Below, piece by piece: positions 49,613-57,746 of a DNA stretch of 64,000 nucleotides (the stretch's first letter is position 1; each line of letters starts with the position of its first letter). A program made the position numbers and the translations under genes. Below the pieces are notes generated by a model. That model ran no database searches. It saw only the letters and a program-made list of their open reading frames with translations, and was not told where the DNA came from. Location: the NCBI GenBank assembly GCA_963663605.2, contig CAXXVF010000002.1, positions 1,116,001 through 1,180,000 on the forward strand, written 5' to 3'. Source of the stretch: Sporobacter sp963663605 (GTDB lineage: Bacteria > Bacillota > Clostridia > Oscillospirales > Oscillospiraceae).

Positions 49613-50680
49613 TCACTTCAGAAACAACTCCGCCAGGCTCTCGGTGTAAGACGCGCGGCAGATGCCTTTCTCCGTTACGATGGCCGTGATGAGAGATGCG
49701 TCCGTGACGTCAAAGGCGGGATTATAGCATTTGACGCCTTCCGGCGCCACAGGCCGGATAAAAAACTTTTCCTTTATCTCCTCGGGCGGCCGAAGTTCGA
49801 TTTTTATATCGCCGCCCGTTTTGCAGTTGAAATCAATCGTTGAGGACGGACAAAACACATAAAACGGGATGTTATAATGTTTTGCGAGGATCGCGACGCC
49901 GGACGTCCCGATCTTGTTTGCCGTGTCGCCATTTGCGGCAACCCGGTCACAGCCGACAAAGACGGCGTTGATTTTGCCCTGTTTCATAACAATGCTCGCC
50001 ATATTGTCGCAGATGAGCGTACAGTCGATGCCGGCGTTAAAAAGCTCGTATGTCGTCAGTCGCGCGCCCTGAAGAAGCGGGCGCGTCTCGTCGCAGTATG
50101 CCCGGAGCTCCACGCCGCGTTCTTTAGCTAAAAACAGTGTCCCGAGGCCCGTACCGTACCGCGAGGTCGCAAGCGGCCCGGCGTTGCAGTGGGTCAGGAT
50201 GCCGTCGCCGTCTTTAACGAGCGTCAGCCCGTATTCGGATATGGCCAGACACATATCCATATCCTCCTGATGAATACGAAGCGCCTCTTCCTTCATGGCC
50301 TCGAGTATTTCAGGTATGGGCCGGTCTCTGTTCGCGCGGACAACACCATCCATCCGGTCGAGCGCTTTCCGTAAATTCACCGCTGTCGGGCGGGAAGCGT
50401 CGAGATAGTCGCTGTTGTTGGTGAACTCGGCGTAAAAAGGGTCGTAATCGACAGCTGCCGTCTGTTTTGAGAGCACATATATGGCGTAGGCGGCAAAAAT
50501 GCCGATGGCCGGCGCGCCCCGGACCCTCAGCGAGTAGATCGCCTCATACAGCTCTTCCCTGCCGCTGAGCGTTAAGTATTTTGTCTCGCCGGGAAGTATG
50601 CTCTGGTCAAGGAGCACGACGGCGTCCGAATTGTCGGAAAGGCGTAAATTGTCTATATGGGTCACGTTTTTCAGCTGCAT
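49613..50680 (-). CDS. mtnA: S-methyl-5-thioribose-1-phosphate isomerase
   Basis: 355 residues, eIF2B-like fold. Diagnostic segments: LRVRGAPAIGIFAAYAIYVL, ILTHCNAGPLATSRYGTGLG (catalytic Cys) and GCDRVAANGDTANKIGTSG (catalytic Asp), with TSGVAILAKHYNIPFYVFCP. Converts the aldose-1-phosphate (methylthioribose- or deoxyribose-1-phosphate) to the ketose. GGGAG stands 8 bases before the ATG. The following gene is a class II aldolase, together giving the lower half of a DHAP shunt; no MTR kinase or phosphorylase gene is in view. Confidence 0.95.
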   Translation of the reverse strand: MQLKNVTHIDNLRLSDNSDAVVLLDQSILPGETKYLTLSGREELYEAIYSLRVRGAPAIGIFAAYAIYVLSKQTAAVDYDPFYAEFTNNSDYLDASRPTAVNLRKALDRMDGVVRANRDRPIPEILEAMKEEALRIHQEDMDMCLAISEYGLTLVKDGDGILTHCNAGPLATSRYGTGLGTLFLAKERGVELRAYCDETRPLLQGARLTTYELFNAGIDCTLICDNMASIVMKQGKINAVFVGCDRVAANGDTANKIGTSGVAILAKHYNIPFYVFCPSSTIDFNCKTGGDIKIELRPPEEIKEKFFIRPVAPEGVKCYNPAFDVTDASLITAIVTEKGICRASYTESLAELFLK

Positions 50681-50725
50681 TGATCCAACTCCCGCTCACT
50701 TTTCCTATATATACACATACATTTT

Positions 50726-50754
50726 ATTATATCATAGCGGATTACTTCAGTCCA
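50726..50754 (-). promoter_or_regulatory. Promoter of mtnA-aldolase operon
   Basis: Minus-strand TGGACT (50749-50754), 17 bases, TATAAT (50726-50731), about 45 bases before the mtnA start. Confidence 0.55.
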
Positions 50755-50756
50755 TA

Positions 50757-50785
50757 TTGCGGCAGGACAAAATCCACGCTATAAT
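50757..50785 (+). promoter_or_regulatory. Promoter of the DUF169 gene
   Basis: TTGCGG (50757-50762), 17 bases, TATAAT (50780-50785). It lies back to back with the mtnA promoter, about 110 bases before the ATG at 50896. Confidence 0.6.
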
Positions 50786-50895
50786 AAACATATCTATTAG
50801 CTGAATACAGGAGGATAGGTTATGCGCACACAGGATAAAACGGCCGGTCGGCCAAAGCGGCTGTGCAAACCATTCCGGAAAACGAGGTGCAAAAA

Positions 50896-51714
50896 ATGAA
50901 TACGAAACAACACGGCAAAAATGCCGGCTACAGCAGCGCATTGCACGATATGCTGCTGCTTCGGTTCGAACCCATCGCGGTCAAAATGATCGAAGACGAA
51001 GCGGACGTTCCGGAAAACGCCGTCCGTCCGAAAAAAGACCTCAAAACGCATATGGCGCTGTGCCAGGCGTTTGCGCTCACGCGCCGCGAAAAGAAAACGG
51101 TCTATATGGTCAAGGAAGACCACTGGTGCTGGAATCCGCTGATCGGTCTCGGCCATGTCGACTGCAGCGAGGACACGGATTCCTTTGAAGTCGTCTGTAC
51201 CGCGCTCGGCATCCCGGACAAGGAAAAAGCGCGTGCTTTTTTCGCTGAGTTCCCGAGGCTGCCGCTCGGCAAGTACAAGGGCATCGTAACGGCGCCCCTT
51301 TCCGACTGTCCGTTTGAACCGGACGTCGTGCTGATCTATTCAAACAACGCGCAGCTGCGCAGTATGCTCTGGGGCATAAAGGCCATGACGGGCAAGATCG
51401 TCGAGACCGGGATGGACGCCATCGATTCCTGCGTCTACACCGTCGTCGTGCCGATGCTCGACGGCGATTACCGCGTAACGCTGCCGGATATGGGCGAATT
51501 TGAACGCGCTATGGCCGGGGAAAACGAGATCATCCTGTCCGTTCCCAAGGGCCGCATGGACGAGCTCATCCAGGGCATGCGCGGCTTCGAAGAAAAAAAC
51601 ATGGGTTATACAGGGATCAAGCGCGAGATGGAATTAGATTACACGCGCCCGCCGTTTTACAATACGCTCTTTGAGCTGTGGGGCCTTGACAAAGGCCGGG
51701 ACTGGGACCGGTAA
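50896..51714 (+). CDS. DUF169 family protein
   Basis: 272 residues starting MNTKQHGKNAGYSSALHDML; GAGGTG lies 8 bases upstream, whereas the GTG eleven codons earlier has none. Family features: LLLRFEPIAVKMI, KDLKTHMALCQAFALTRRE, the cysteine-containing HWCWNPLIGLGHV, and DVVLIYSNNAQLRSMLWG, DGDYRVTLPDMGEFERA. Cytoplasmic; function unknown in any organism to my knowledge. Conserved cysteines suggest cofactor or substrate binding. Divergent from mtnA. Confidence 0.85.
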   Translation: MNTKQHGKNAGYSSALHDMLLLRFEPIAVKMIEDEADVPENAVRPKKDLKTHMALCQAFALTRREKKTVYMVKEDHWCWNPLIGLGHVDCSEDTDSFEVVCTALGIPDKEKARAFFAEFPRLPLGKYKGIVTAPLSDCPFEPDVVLIYSNNAQLRSMLWGIKAMTGKIVETGMDAIDSCVYTVVVPMLDGDYRVTLPDMGEFERAMAGENEIILSVPKGRMDELIQGMRGFEEKNMGYTGIKREMELDYTRPPFYNTLFELWGLDKGRDWDR

Positions 51715-51758
51715 TTCCTTATATTCCACGGATACCTTATACGTTGATACATAACGCA

Positions 51759-51796
51759 GCATAAGGGGGCGAAAGCCCCCTTGGTTTTTTACTCAC
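51759..51796 (+). terminator. Terminator after the DUF169 gene
   Basis: AAGGGGGC-gaaa-GCCCCCTT followed by GGTTTTTT. Confidence 0.88.
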
Positions 51797-51829
51797 CTGA
51801 TTTTAGGGATCACAGATAAACGCCGCAAC

Positions 51830-52152
51830 TAAAGTTTCCCGTCCCCTCGGAGAGCGGAAGGGGGTATCCGGGGAGAACTGGTTCCCACCCGGAAATCGCG
51901 TCGCCGCAAGACGATCAACAAGCCTCCGCAGAGGCTTTTGCCGCCTAACAGCGGCGCTATATTGGCCAGGAAAACGGCGGACGGCCAATGGCCGTCCCTA
52001 CGGGTCATGGCGTTCCTTTCTAAGCGGGATCATAAGGGCGCAGCCCTCGTACCTTTTTGCGGGTCATAGGGCCGCAGGCCCTATACCGTTCGTGTTTTTC
52101 CTGCGGGTCATAGGGCCGCAGGCCCTATACCTTTAAGGGCGGCGGGTGGGTT
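51830..52152. repeat. Intergenic cluster of REP-like repeats
   Basis: Includes GCGGACGGCCAATGGCCGTC followed by CCTACGGG at about 51969, then three successive GGGTCATAGGGCCGCAGGCC-type palindromes at 52030-52055, 52057-52087 and 52105-52135. The last is followed by the TTTAAGGGCGGCGGGTGGG tail seen at 24.03 and 48.81 kb. No gene seen in this stretch. Confidence 0.8.
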
Positions 52153-52207
52153 TTGATAATTATGCTTGAAACCGCCATAAGATTATTGTATAATGTCAGA
52201 GCTTTAC

Positions 52208-52253
52208 CCGGGTGTGGCGCAGTTTGGTAGCGCACTTGCTTTGGGAGCAGCGA
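52208..52253 (+). pseudogene. 5' half of a tRNA-Pro gene
   Basis: CCGGGTGTGGCGCAGTTTGG then TAGCGCACTTGCTTTGGGAGCA matches the acceptor, D arm and anticodon arm of tRNA-Pro(UGG), but the sequence departs right after the anticodon stem and no T arm follows. The break lies at the GCTTTGGGAGC core shared with the intact tRNA 220 bases away, as expected from integration or recombination within the gene. Confidence 0.75.
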
Positions 52254-52429
52254 GTATTGGATAGCATAGATTGGATTACGGGATTGAGCGAGGCTGGAAA
52301 CCCTTGATATAGCTGGATTCTTCGGCAAAGGGAATATAAGCCGAAATGCGGTCGGGTTAGTTTTGACCCATGTTTGACCCACACGGGAATTTTTGCAGAT
52401 ATTTCTCTGGTATCAACCTAATTTAATAG

Positions 52430-52505
52430 CGGGGTGTAGCGCAGTTGGTAGCGCGCCAGCTTTGGGAGCTGGATGCCGCGAGTTCGAGTCTCGCCACTCC
52501 GACCA
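52430..52505 (+). tRNA. tRNA-Pro (anticodon UGG)
   Basis: Complete cloverleaf: acceptor CGGGGTG/CACTCCG with one G-U pair, D arm GCGCAGTTGGTAGCGC, anticodon arm CCAGC-TTTGGGA-GCTGG, T arm GCGAG-TTCGAGT-CTCGC, discriminator A and encoded CCA. A terminator follows. It is the probable anchor for the neighbouring mobile element. Confidence 0.95.
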
Positions 52506-52545
52506 ACAAAAATCCGCCGCTTTTCGAAACGGCGGATTTTTGTTG
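52506..52545 (+). terminator. Terminator after tRNA-Pro
   Basis: CAAAAATCCGCCGC-ttttcgaaa-CGGCGGATTTTTGTTGG; stem with U tract directly after the CCA end. Confidence 0.88.
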
Positions 52546-52635
52546 GTATTCTTACGGGTTTGGGGATAGCAGTGAGTGGTTTAACTTAATACAATTACAA
52601 GCAGCGTGATAACAATTAATTCGCATGTAATTACT

Positions 52636-52703
52636 GCTCGCCGGCTACCTGCAAACCATTGATATTACAGACTTTATCCAAAGTCCTATACTCTGACCAA
52701 CGC
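52636..52703 (+). repeat. Diverged direct repeat, left copy (partner at 53466-53545)
   Basis: CTACCTGCAAACCATTGATA ... CAAAGTCCTATACTCTGACCAA aligns with CCACCTGCAAACAATTGACA ... CAAGTCCTATAATTACACTCCGACCAA at 53479-53543. Both end in a remnant of the tRNA-Pro 3' end, so both are probably attachment-site copies bracketing a small two-gene unit. Confidence 0.65.
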
Positions 52704-52823
52704 CAAAGGCTGTCGATTTATATTTGCGGTCTTTTTTATTTATGCCAAATCGATAGAAAAGTTTTGACTATTGGGCTGCATAATGTTAACATTATTTTGG
52801 GCTACAAAAGTGAGGTGAAAATT

Positions 52824-53006
52824 TTGCCCGATAAGAAGAAGATGGGCCGTCCCACCGATAATCCTAAGGGCACTTCTATTCACGTACGGCTTGACGACGA
52901 ATGTGTAGAAATACTTGATAAGTATTGTACACAGGAGAAGATTGGCAGAGCAGAAGCTACCCGTCGAGGCATTATTGGGCTAAAGGACCAGCTCAATGAA
53001 AAATAA
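52824..53006 (+). CDS. Small ribbon-helix-helix-like protein
   Basis: 60 residues from a TTG at 52824 with GAGGTG 6 bases upstream (LPDKKKMGRPTDNPKGTSIH...RLDDECVEILDKYCTQEKIG...RAEATRRGIIGL). The pattern of a basic N-terminus, a short strand (SIHVRLDD) and two helices fits an Arc/MetJ-type DNA-binding protein common on mobile elements. It overlaps the next reading frame's possible start and is inside the repeat-bracketed unit. Role in plasmid- or element-type autoregulation is inferred. Confidence 0.65.
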   Translation: MPDKKKMGRPTDNPKGTSIHVRLDDECVEILDKYCTQEKIGRAEATRRGIIGLKDQLNEK

Positions 53007-53151
53007 GAGGAAGCGGCGCTCACTCATCACAGTATACGCCACTTCCCCACTACCGGCAGATGCCCGAGGGCATCTACGGCGTAAATATTATATCATGCGC
53101 TGTAAAACCTTTCAAGCCATGCCGGACAACATCAATGAAAGGAAGCGTGCT

Positions 53152-53436
53152 ATGATCATACGGCAGCTCAAGCAGAATCAATATGAGCATCTTCATAAAT
53201 ACCTGAGGCAGAACGCCCATGCCGCGTCTTTGGACGCGAGCTACACCGTAGGCATAATCATCAACGGCACGGAATACGAAATGAAGGTGCAACCCGAGAG
53301 ACATAACAAAATGGCGGTTTTACAGGCACTTCGGGTTGACCGGAACGAGAAAAGACCTGATTTTGAATTGATCACTCAGGGCAATCTGCTGTCCTCGCTG
53401 TTTGAAATCTTCATCGATCAAGAGATAGGGCGGTAA
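53152..53436 (+). CDS. Hypothetical protein
   Basis: 94 residues from ATG 53152, preceded by AAAGGAAG at 7 bases. Sequence MIIRQLKQNQYEHLHKYLRQ...TVGIIINGTEYEMKVQPERH...LITQGNLLSSLFEIFIDQEI is not recognised. The frame is open 52 codons further upstream (to 52996), but that part is unlike the rest and has no ribosome site. Possibly the partner of the ribbon-helix-helix protein before it. Confidence 0.5.
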   Translation: MIIRQLKQNQYEHLHKYLRQNAHAASLDASYTVGIIINGTEYEMKVQPERHNKMAVLQALRVDRNEKRPDFELITQGNLLSSLFEIFIDQEIGR

Positions 53437-53465
53437 ACCGATGTTTATGAGTTTTCGTTTGTAAA

Positions 53466-53545
53466 TGCTGCTTGTCGACCACCTGCAAACAATTGACACT
53501 ATTTAATATTGCCAAGTCCTATAATTACACTCCGACCAAAATTCA
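53466..53545 (+). repeat. Diverged direct repeat, right copy, containing attachment-like tRNA tail
   Basis: Carries CACTCCGACCAA at 53532-53543, identical to the 3' end of tRNA-Pro at 52495-52506 and lying about 310 bases from the integrase stop, where an attachment site is expected. Confidence 0.65.
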
Positions 53546-53578
53546 AAAGCCCGTCATTTTAATCGACGGGCTTTTGCT
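53546..53578 (+). terminator. Terminator
   Basis: CAAAAGCCCGTC-attttaat-CGACGGGCTTTTG, just beyond the attachment-like sequence. Confidence 0.75.
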
Positions 53579-53857
53579 TAATTGTCGTACTTTTGCCAGA
53601 TTGTATGATATAATATTTCTAAAATGAGTCCTAGAAGAAGGTGAGGGTGAAAAAAGCTAAAAACATTACTTGATAATGGTTGATAAAAAGCCACTCAAAT
53701 GGCACCTTAAGGCAATTGGCCACAGAGATTGACATTGAGTCGATGATATGGATTGTTACCGGATATGTCGAAGAAAGGTTGAATCTCTATCTCCAAATAA
53801 GCACATGAAGATAATTGGAGGTTAGACATAATTATCCCTCATTTTTTAATGCACGAC
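53579..53857. other. Non-coding stretch next to the integrase
   Basis: AT-rich, with TATAAT at about 53608. One plus frame (about 53680-53806) reads GTLRQLATEIDIESMIWIVT...VEERLNLYLQ, which is protein-like, but it has no start codon with a ribosome site. Probably remnant sequence. Confidence 0.4.
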
Positions 53858-55008
53858 TCACATCACATGCTCCATAAATCCGCCCATCTTTTCCGCCGCT
53901 TTCTGCTGCATTTTATCTGTGATGTGCATGTAAGTGTCGAGCGTGAAACCCGCCGAGTAATGCCCCAGCATGCCGGACAACGTCTTGATGTCCACGCCAT
54001 TCTGGAGCGCCAAGGTCGCAAAGGTATGCCGCAGGTCGTGGAAGCGAATGTGCTCTATCCCCGCTTTTTTCAGCAGGCTTTGGTGTATCCGCCCGATGGC
54101 GTCTGGGTGATACATCGTATCGGTGACTGGCGACGGGAACATATACGGGTTGTCTGGATGCTTTTCATGTTCCTGTACGAGCAGATTAACTGCCTGTTGT
54201 GGTATCGCCACCGTGCGGATAGAATTCGGCGTCTTAGGCTGGGTCACTTTGGACTTGCCTTGTTTTGAGCTAACTGTTTTGTCACGGATATGGTCTTTTT
54301 CTCCACATCGAGGTCATTCCAGAGGAGCGCAAGCAACTCGCCGCGCCGCAGGCCACTGGTAAGCTCCAGATAGAACATAGGAAGTATGCCCCGATCTTCA
54401 GCCGCCTGAAGATATGCTCCAACCTTCTCGGGCGGGATGACTTTCATCTCGGCTTTTTCCTTTGGGGGTATCTTGCAGCCGCCCGTCGGGTTGATAAGGA
54501 TGAGCCGCTCCTTCATCGCCTGGTTGAGACATTGGTGCAGGAGCATGTGCACACCACGCACCACCCGGTTGGAGAGACCGAAATCCGTCATGTTTTTGTA
54601 TCTGGGGACCCGCCCCGAAGTCTTGATTTTGTTGTACATCTTCTGGATATCCAGAGATGTCAACTTTTCCAGCTTGATGTCGCCGATGTTCGGAATGATG
54701 TGGTGCTCCATATAGTTTCGATAGTAGTCCACTGTCGATTCGCGAACCGAGGGCTTTGAATACGTCTCAAACCACAGCCGCATCCAACTGGCTATCGTAT
54801 ACTCTCCAGCGCGGTTGAAATCGATTCCCTTGGAATCCTCCATCGCTTTTTTGAGCTTCTCTTTAACCTCAGCCTGCGTTTTACCAAGGACATTCTTAAA
54901 AATCTGCTTGCCGGTTTCGGGATCATGACCCGCCGTATAGCGGCCCTCCCAGCGCCCATCGCTGCGCTTGCGGATATTTCCCTCACCATTCGCGCGTCTT
55001 TTTGCCAT
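53858..55008 (-). pseudogene. Tyrosine integrase, frameshifted
   Basis: Two adjoining minus-strand frames together make a normal integrase of about 380 residues. The first (54244-55008, start MAKRRANGEGNIRKRSDGRW) holds the N-terminal arm-binding and core domains up to the first catalytic Arg (LTSGLRRGELLALLW) and ends ...QLAQNKASPK. The second (53858 to about 54245) continues VTQPKTPNSIRTVAIP and holds HDLRHTFATLALQ, LGHYSAGFTLDTYMH with the nucleophilic Tyr. Adding one G in the AAGGCAAG near 54260 restores NKGKSKVTQPKT, so a one-base loss split the gene. Tn916-like family by plan. Confidence 0.9.
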
Positions 55009-55064
55009 TAAATCACTTCTTTCTCAAGTACATACACATACCACAAATCGGCGCGGAAAGCTAC

Positions 55065-55283
55065 TCAAATGTTCGAGGAATTTTGAGAAACTTTCTGCTC
55101 GACCCATATAATGAATTTGTCCTTCGGTACTACGATTCGGGTGCCTATCGTCAGCGAGGGGAAGCCACTGCTCCGAGCAAGCTCATAGGCTCCCGCGCGG
55201 GAGATGCCCAGCACCGCCGCCACCTCCGGCACCGACAACATCAGCGGTAACTCATCGTAGGTTTTGTATTGCGATTGCTTCAT
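55065..55283 (-). CDS. xis: Excisionase / MerR-type helix-turn-helix protein
   Basis: 72 residues: LPLMLSVPEVAAVLGISRAG, AYELARSSGFPSLTIGTRIV, VPKDKFIIWVEQKV. This is the DNA-binding fold of Tn916-like Xis. AAAAGGAG lies just before the ATG. Placed directly upstream of the integrase gene, as usual. Confidence 0.88.
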   Translation of the reverse strand: MKQSQYKTYDELPLMLSVPEVAAVLGISRAGAYELARSSGFPSLTIGTRIVVPKDKFIIWVEQKVSQNSSNI

Positions 55284-55399
55284 CTTTTTCTCCTTTTCCC
55301 GAGTTGGCCAAGGCCTTTATACTTGTTACACTTCGTCTTGTTTATTTAATTCCCCACCATCTTCCGGGGTAAGGCGCCCCAGCAGACGTAGGTAGGAGT

Positions 55400-57340
55400 T
55401 CAATAGCCCATGAACTGAATACCCTGCTCCTGTTCCAGCTCATCCTTCTGACTGAGGGCTTGCTTCTTCTCATGGAGCTTCTGCCGACGCTTGCTGTCAA
55501 TGCGCATGCCGCGCGGGTCGGCGGGCAGCATCGAGTTGTCGCGGAATATCCGCCCGATATGGTACAGCAGCTTTGTCACTGCCAGCATGACCGAAGGCTC
55601 GCGGAACTGGCCAAGCCGCTCCAGAAAGAAACTCGCGTATTGGTTTCCCTGTGCCGCCGAGAGCGTCAGCCAGTGAGCGGCTATTTCTTTGTCCTGTTTC
55701 ACATCCCTGCCGAGAAGATACAGCTTTCCCAGCGTATATTGAGAAAACTGATTTCCCTGCTCAGCGGAGCGCGTCAGGTAATCCAGCGCAGTCGGCACGT
55801 CTTTCGGCATGCTTTCGCCGCGCAGATATTCCTTTCCGAGCCGGTATCCGGCATAGTGGGTCCCGTTTTCAAAGGCAAGCTCCAGCCAATGCAGACCCGC
55901 GTCGACGTCCCGCACCTCGGCGTCGTCGGATAAACACAGCTTGCCGAGGGCGTACTGTGCTACGGGAACAGCCTGCTCCGCCGAGCGGGTGAACCATCGC
56001 TTCGCCTTGGCTACGTCGGGCAGGACTCCAACGCGGTCGCGGTACATTTTGCCGAGCATGTATTGGGCGTATGGGTAGCCGCTCTCGGCGAGAGCTTTCA
56101 TTTCACCGACCGCGCTGTTAAGCTCGTCTATCGTTTCCGGTTCCCCGAAAACGATCGCCTTGACAGCTCGGTAACGCGTCGCCGTCGCGTAGATGCTCTC
56201 CGGCTCGTCCGTGCGCGCAGCCTGTTCATCCTCAAAACTGATCTCACCGAGACGTATCCGTTCCGCCTCGTGGATAACCGCGTTCTTGACTGAGCGGAAC
56301 TCTTTCTGCTTTGACAGCGGCAATTTTTCAGGTTTGGCCCCGGTATAATAGCCCTGCACCTGGCCCTGTAACTCTTGCCATCTTTCGTAGCACTCCGCAA
56401 CCACTGGAAGGCGCTCCATCTGATCCACGATCTCGTCGACAATACGCTTGGCGCTCTTGGGAAGGTAGCCATATTTCTTTTGGCCCGTGTACGATTCCAG
56501 TTTTGCTACCAGCTCAGACACGAGCTTCTCAACCTTCGGATGGTCGCACAGACCCGTTTCCATGCTCTCCGTCAGTTCCGCCATCGCTTTCCGCGCTTCC
56601 CGCACAAGCTCGTCGCGTGAGGCGCTCTTCTGTTCATAGAGGTGGAGCATTTCCTGCTTGAAAATATCGTTTGTAAGCTTGGAGCGAATGGCGTAAATCC
56701 CGCTTCGGTCGAGTATGCCCTCATTCAGGGCACACCACGCCATCATGTGGACATGCGGATGCGCCCCTTCGTCATGGAACGCGGCGTACCAACGGAAGTG
56801 CTCCGGCGAGATATGCATCGCCGCCGCGATCTCGTTGCGGTGTGTGCGGAGCAGGTTACGCCATGTGCCGGCGGCGTCATAGCCAAGCCGCGCGGCGTCT
56901 TCACGGCGCAGGGAGATGATATGCGTCCATACTCTGCCTTCATTTTTTTCAAGCTCGTCCATTGCTTTTTCTAGATCTACATTGTCCGCGTCGCCGAACA
57001 GGCCGTGAGAGCCGCGGCGCTCCGCGCGAGGCCGCGTCGCAATGTACTTCATATACACGTCCGACCGGCTTGCCACGTCCCAGTTAAGCTCCAGCGCGGC
57101 GGTAATGAACGCGGAGGCGGCGGCACGCGTATGCGACGCCGTATAGTCTTCGTATTCGAACAGTTCCTTCGTATCGGGAAAGTCGTTAGCGATAGAGCGG
57201 ATAAGCTGTTCCTGCTTCTTCGTGGCTGGACGGCGGTCGGCGACAAGCTTCACGTTCTCTCGGGTGGCGATGTACCTCATGTATCCTCCGGCGCCGCCGC
57301 CGGATTTAATATACGGACTTTTGAGAATCAGCCTTGACAT
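55400..57340 (-). CDS. MobP-type relaxase with C-terminal Sel1 repeats
   Basis: 646 residues. The N-terminal relaxase part (MSRLILKSPYIKSGGGAGGY, RYIATRENVKLVADRRPATK) has the three-histidine metal motif HPHVHMMAW near residue 197 and a preceding FRWYAAFHDEG. From about residue 410 to 590 there are five Sel1-like repeats (YAQYMLGKMYRDRVGVLPDV; AQYALGKLCLSDDAEVRDVD; FSQYTLGKLYLLGRDVKQDK). It would nick the element's transfer origin and pilot the strand. The Sel1 solenoid is probably a protein-contact module. Four bases separate it from the accessory gene upstream. Confidence 0.88.
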   Translation of the reverse strand: MSRLILKSPYIKSGGGAGGYMRYIATRENVKLVADRRPATKKQEQLIRSIANDFPDTKELFEYEDYTASHTRAAASAFITAALELNWDVASRSDVYMKYIATRPRAERRGSHGLFGDADNVDLEKAMDELEKNEGRVWTHIISLRREDAARLGYDAAGTWRNLLRTHRNEIAAAMHISPEHFRWYAAFHDEGAHPHVHMMAWCALNEGILDRSGIYAIRSKLTNDIFKQEMLHLYEQKSASRDELVREARKAMAELTESMETGLCDHPKVEKLVSELVAKLESYTGQKKYGYLPKSAKRIVDEIVDQMERLPVVAECYERWQELQGQVQGYYTGAKPEKLPLSKQKEFRSVKNAVIHEAERIRLGEISFEDEQAARTDEPESIYATATRYRAVKAIVFGEPETIDELNSAVGEMKALAESGYPYAQYMLGKMYRDRVGVLPDVAKAKRWFTRSAEQAVPVAQYALGKLCLSDDAEVRDVDAGLHWLELAFENGTHYAGYRLGKEYLRGESMPKDVPTALDYLTRSAEQGNQFSQYTLGKLYLLGRDVKQDKEIAAHWLTLSAAQGNQYASFFLERLGQFREPSVMLAVTKLLYHIGRIFRDNSMLPADPRGMRIDSKRRQKLHEKKQALSQKDELEQEQGIQFMGY

Positions 57341-57344
57341 GGCC

Positions 57345-57746
57345 TTACACCGACTTCTGGAATTTCAGGATGTCTCCGAAGGATATCCGCCCGTTAGTCC
57401 GTTTAACGTCGTCGACGCACTTGCCGCGCAGCTTGTTCAGCAGCACTTCGTCGATATTCGTGTCCGCCGCGATGATGTTCATCATCATGGAATGCTCCAC
57501 CGTCTGCTTGAACAGGAGCGTGGCCAGCCGATCCTCGAACAGGCCGAGCCGCCCCTCGATAACCGACGCGATGGCGGCCGGAAGCAATGCGCCGGTGTCG
57601 TTAGCCGCGAGGTACGCGACGTAGAAGTTGATTGCTTTCTCGATGAAATCGGTCTTTGACCTGCTGCCGTCGGCCGTATGCCATCTTTCAAGCTTTTCTC
57701 TCGTTTCAGGCGTCAGGTAGAGTGCGAATTTGGTTTTTTCGCTCAT
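57345..57746 (-). CDS. Relaxosome accessory protein (ribbon-helix-helix)
   Basis: 133 residues: KTKFALYLTPETREKLERWH followed by SRSKTDFIEKAINFYVAYLA, an N-terminal ribbon-helix-helix, then a helical domain. Directly upstream of the relaxase, in the usual order for a MobC-like DNA-binding partner. GGAGG stands before the ATG. Confidence 0.75.
   Translation of the reverse strand: MSEKTKFALYLTPETREKLERWHTADGSRSKTDFIEKAINFYVAYLAANDTGALLPAAIASVIEGRLGLFEDRLATLLFKQTVEHSMMMNIIAADTNIDEVLLNKLRGKCVDDVKRTNGRISFGDILKFQKSV

Noticed and set aside
52125..52384. Minus-strand ORFs of 62-85 residues across the tRNA fragment
   Set aside because: They run through the tRNA-Pro relic and REP repeats and have no ribosome site.
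55460..57659. Plus-strand ORFs opposite the relaxase and accessory genes
   Set aside because: Antisense shadows without ribosome sites or recognisable domains.
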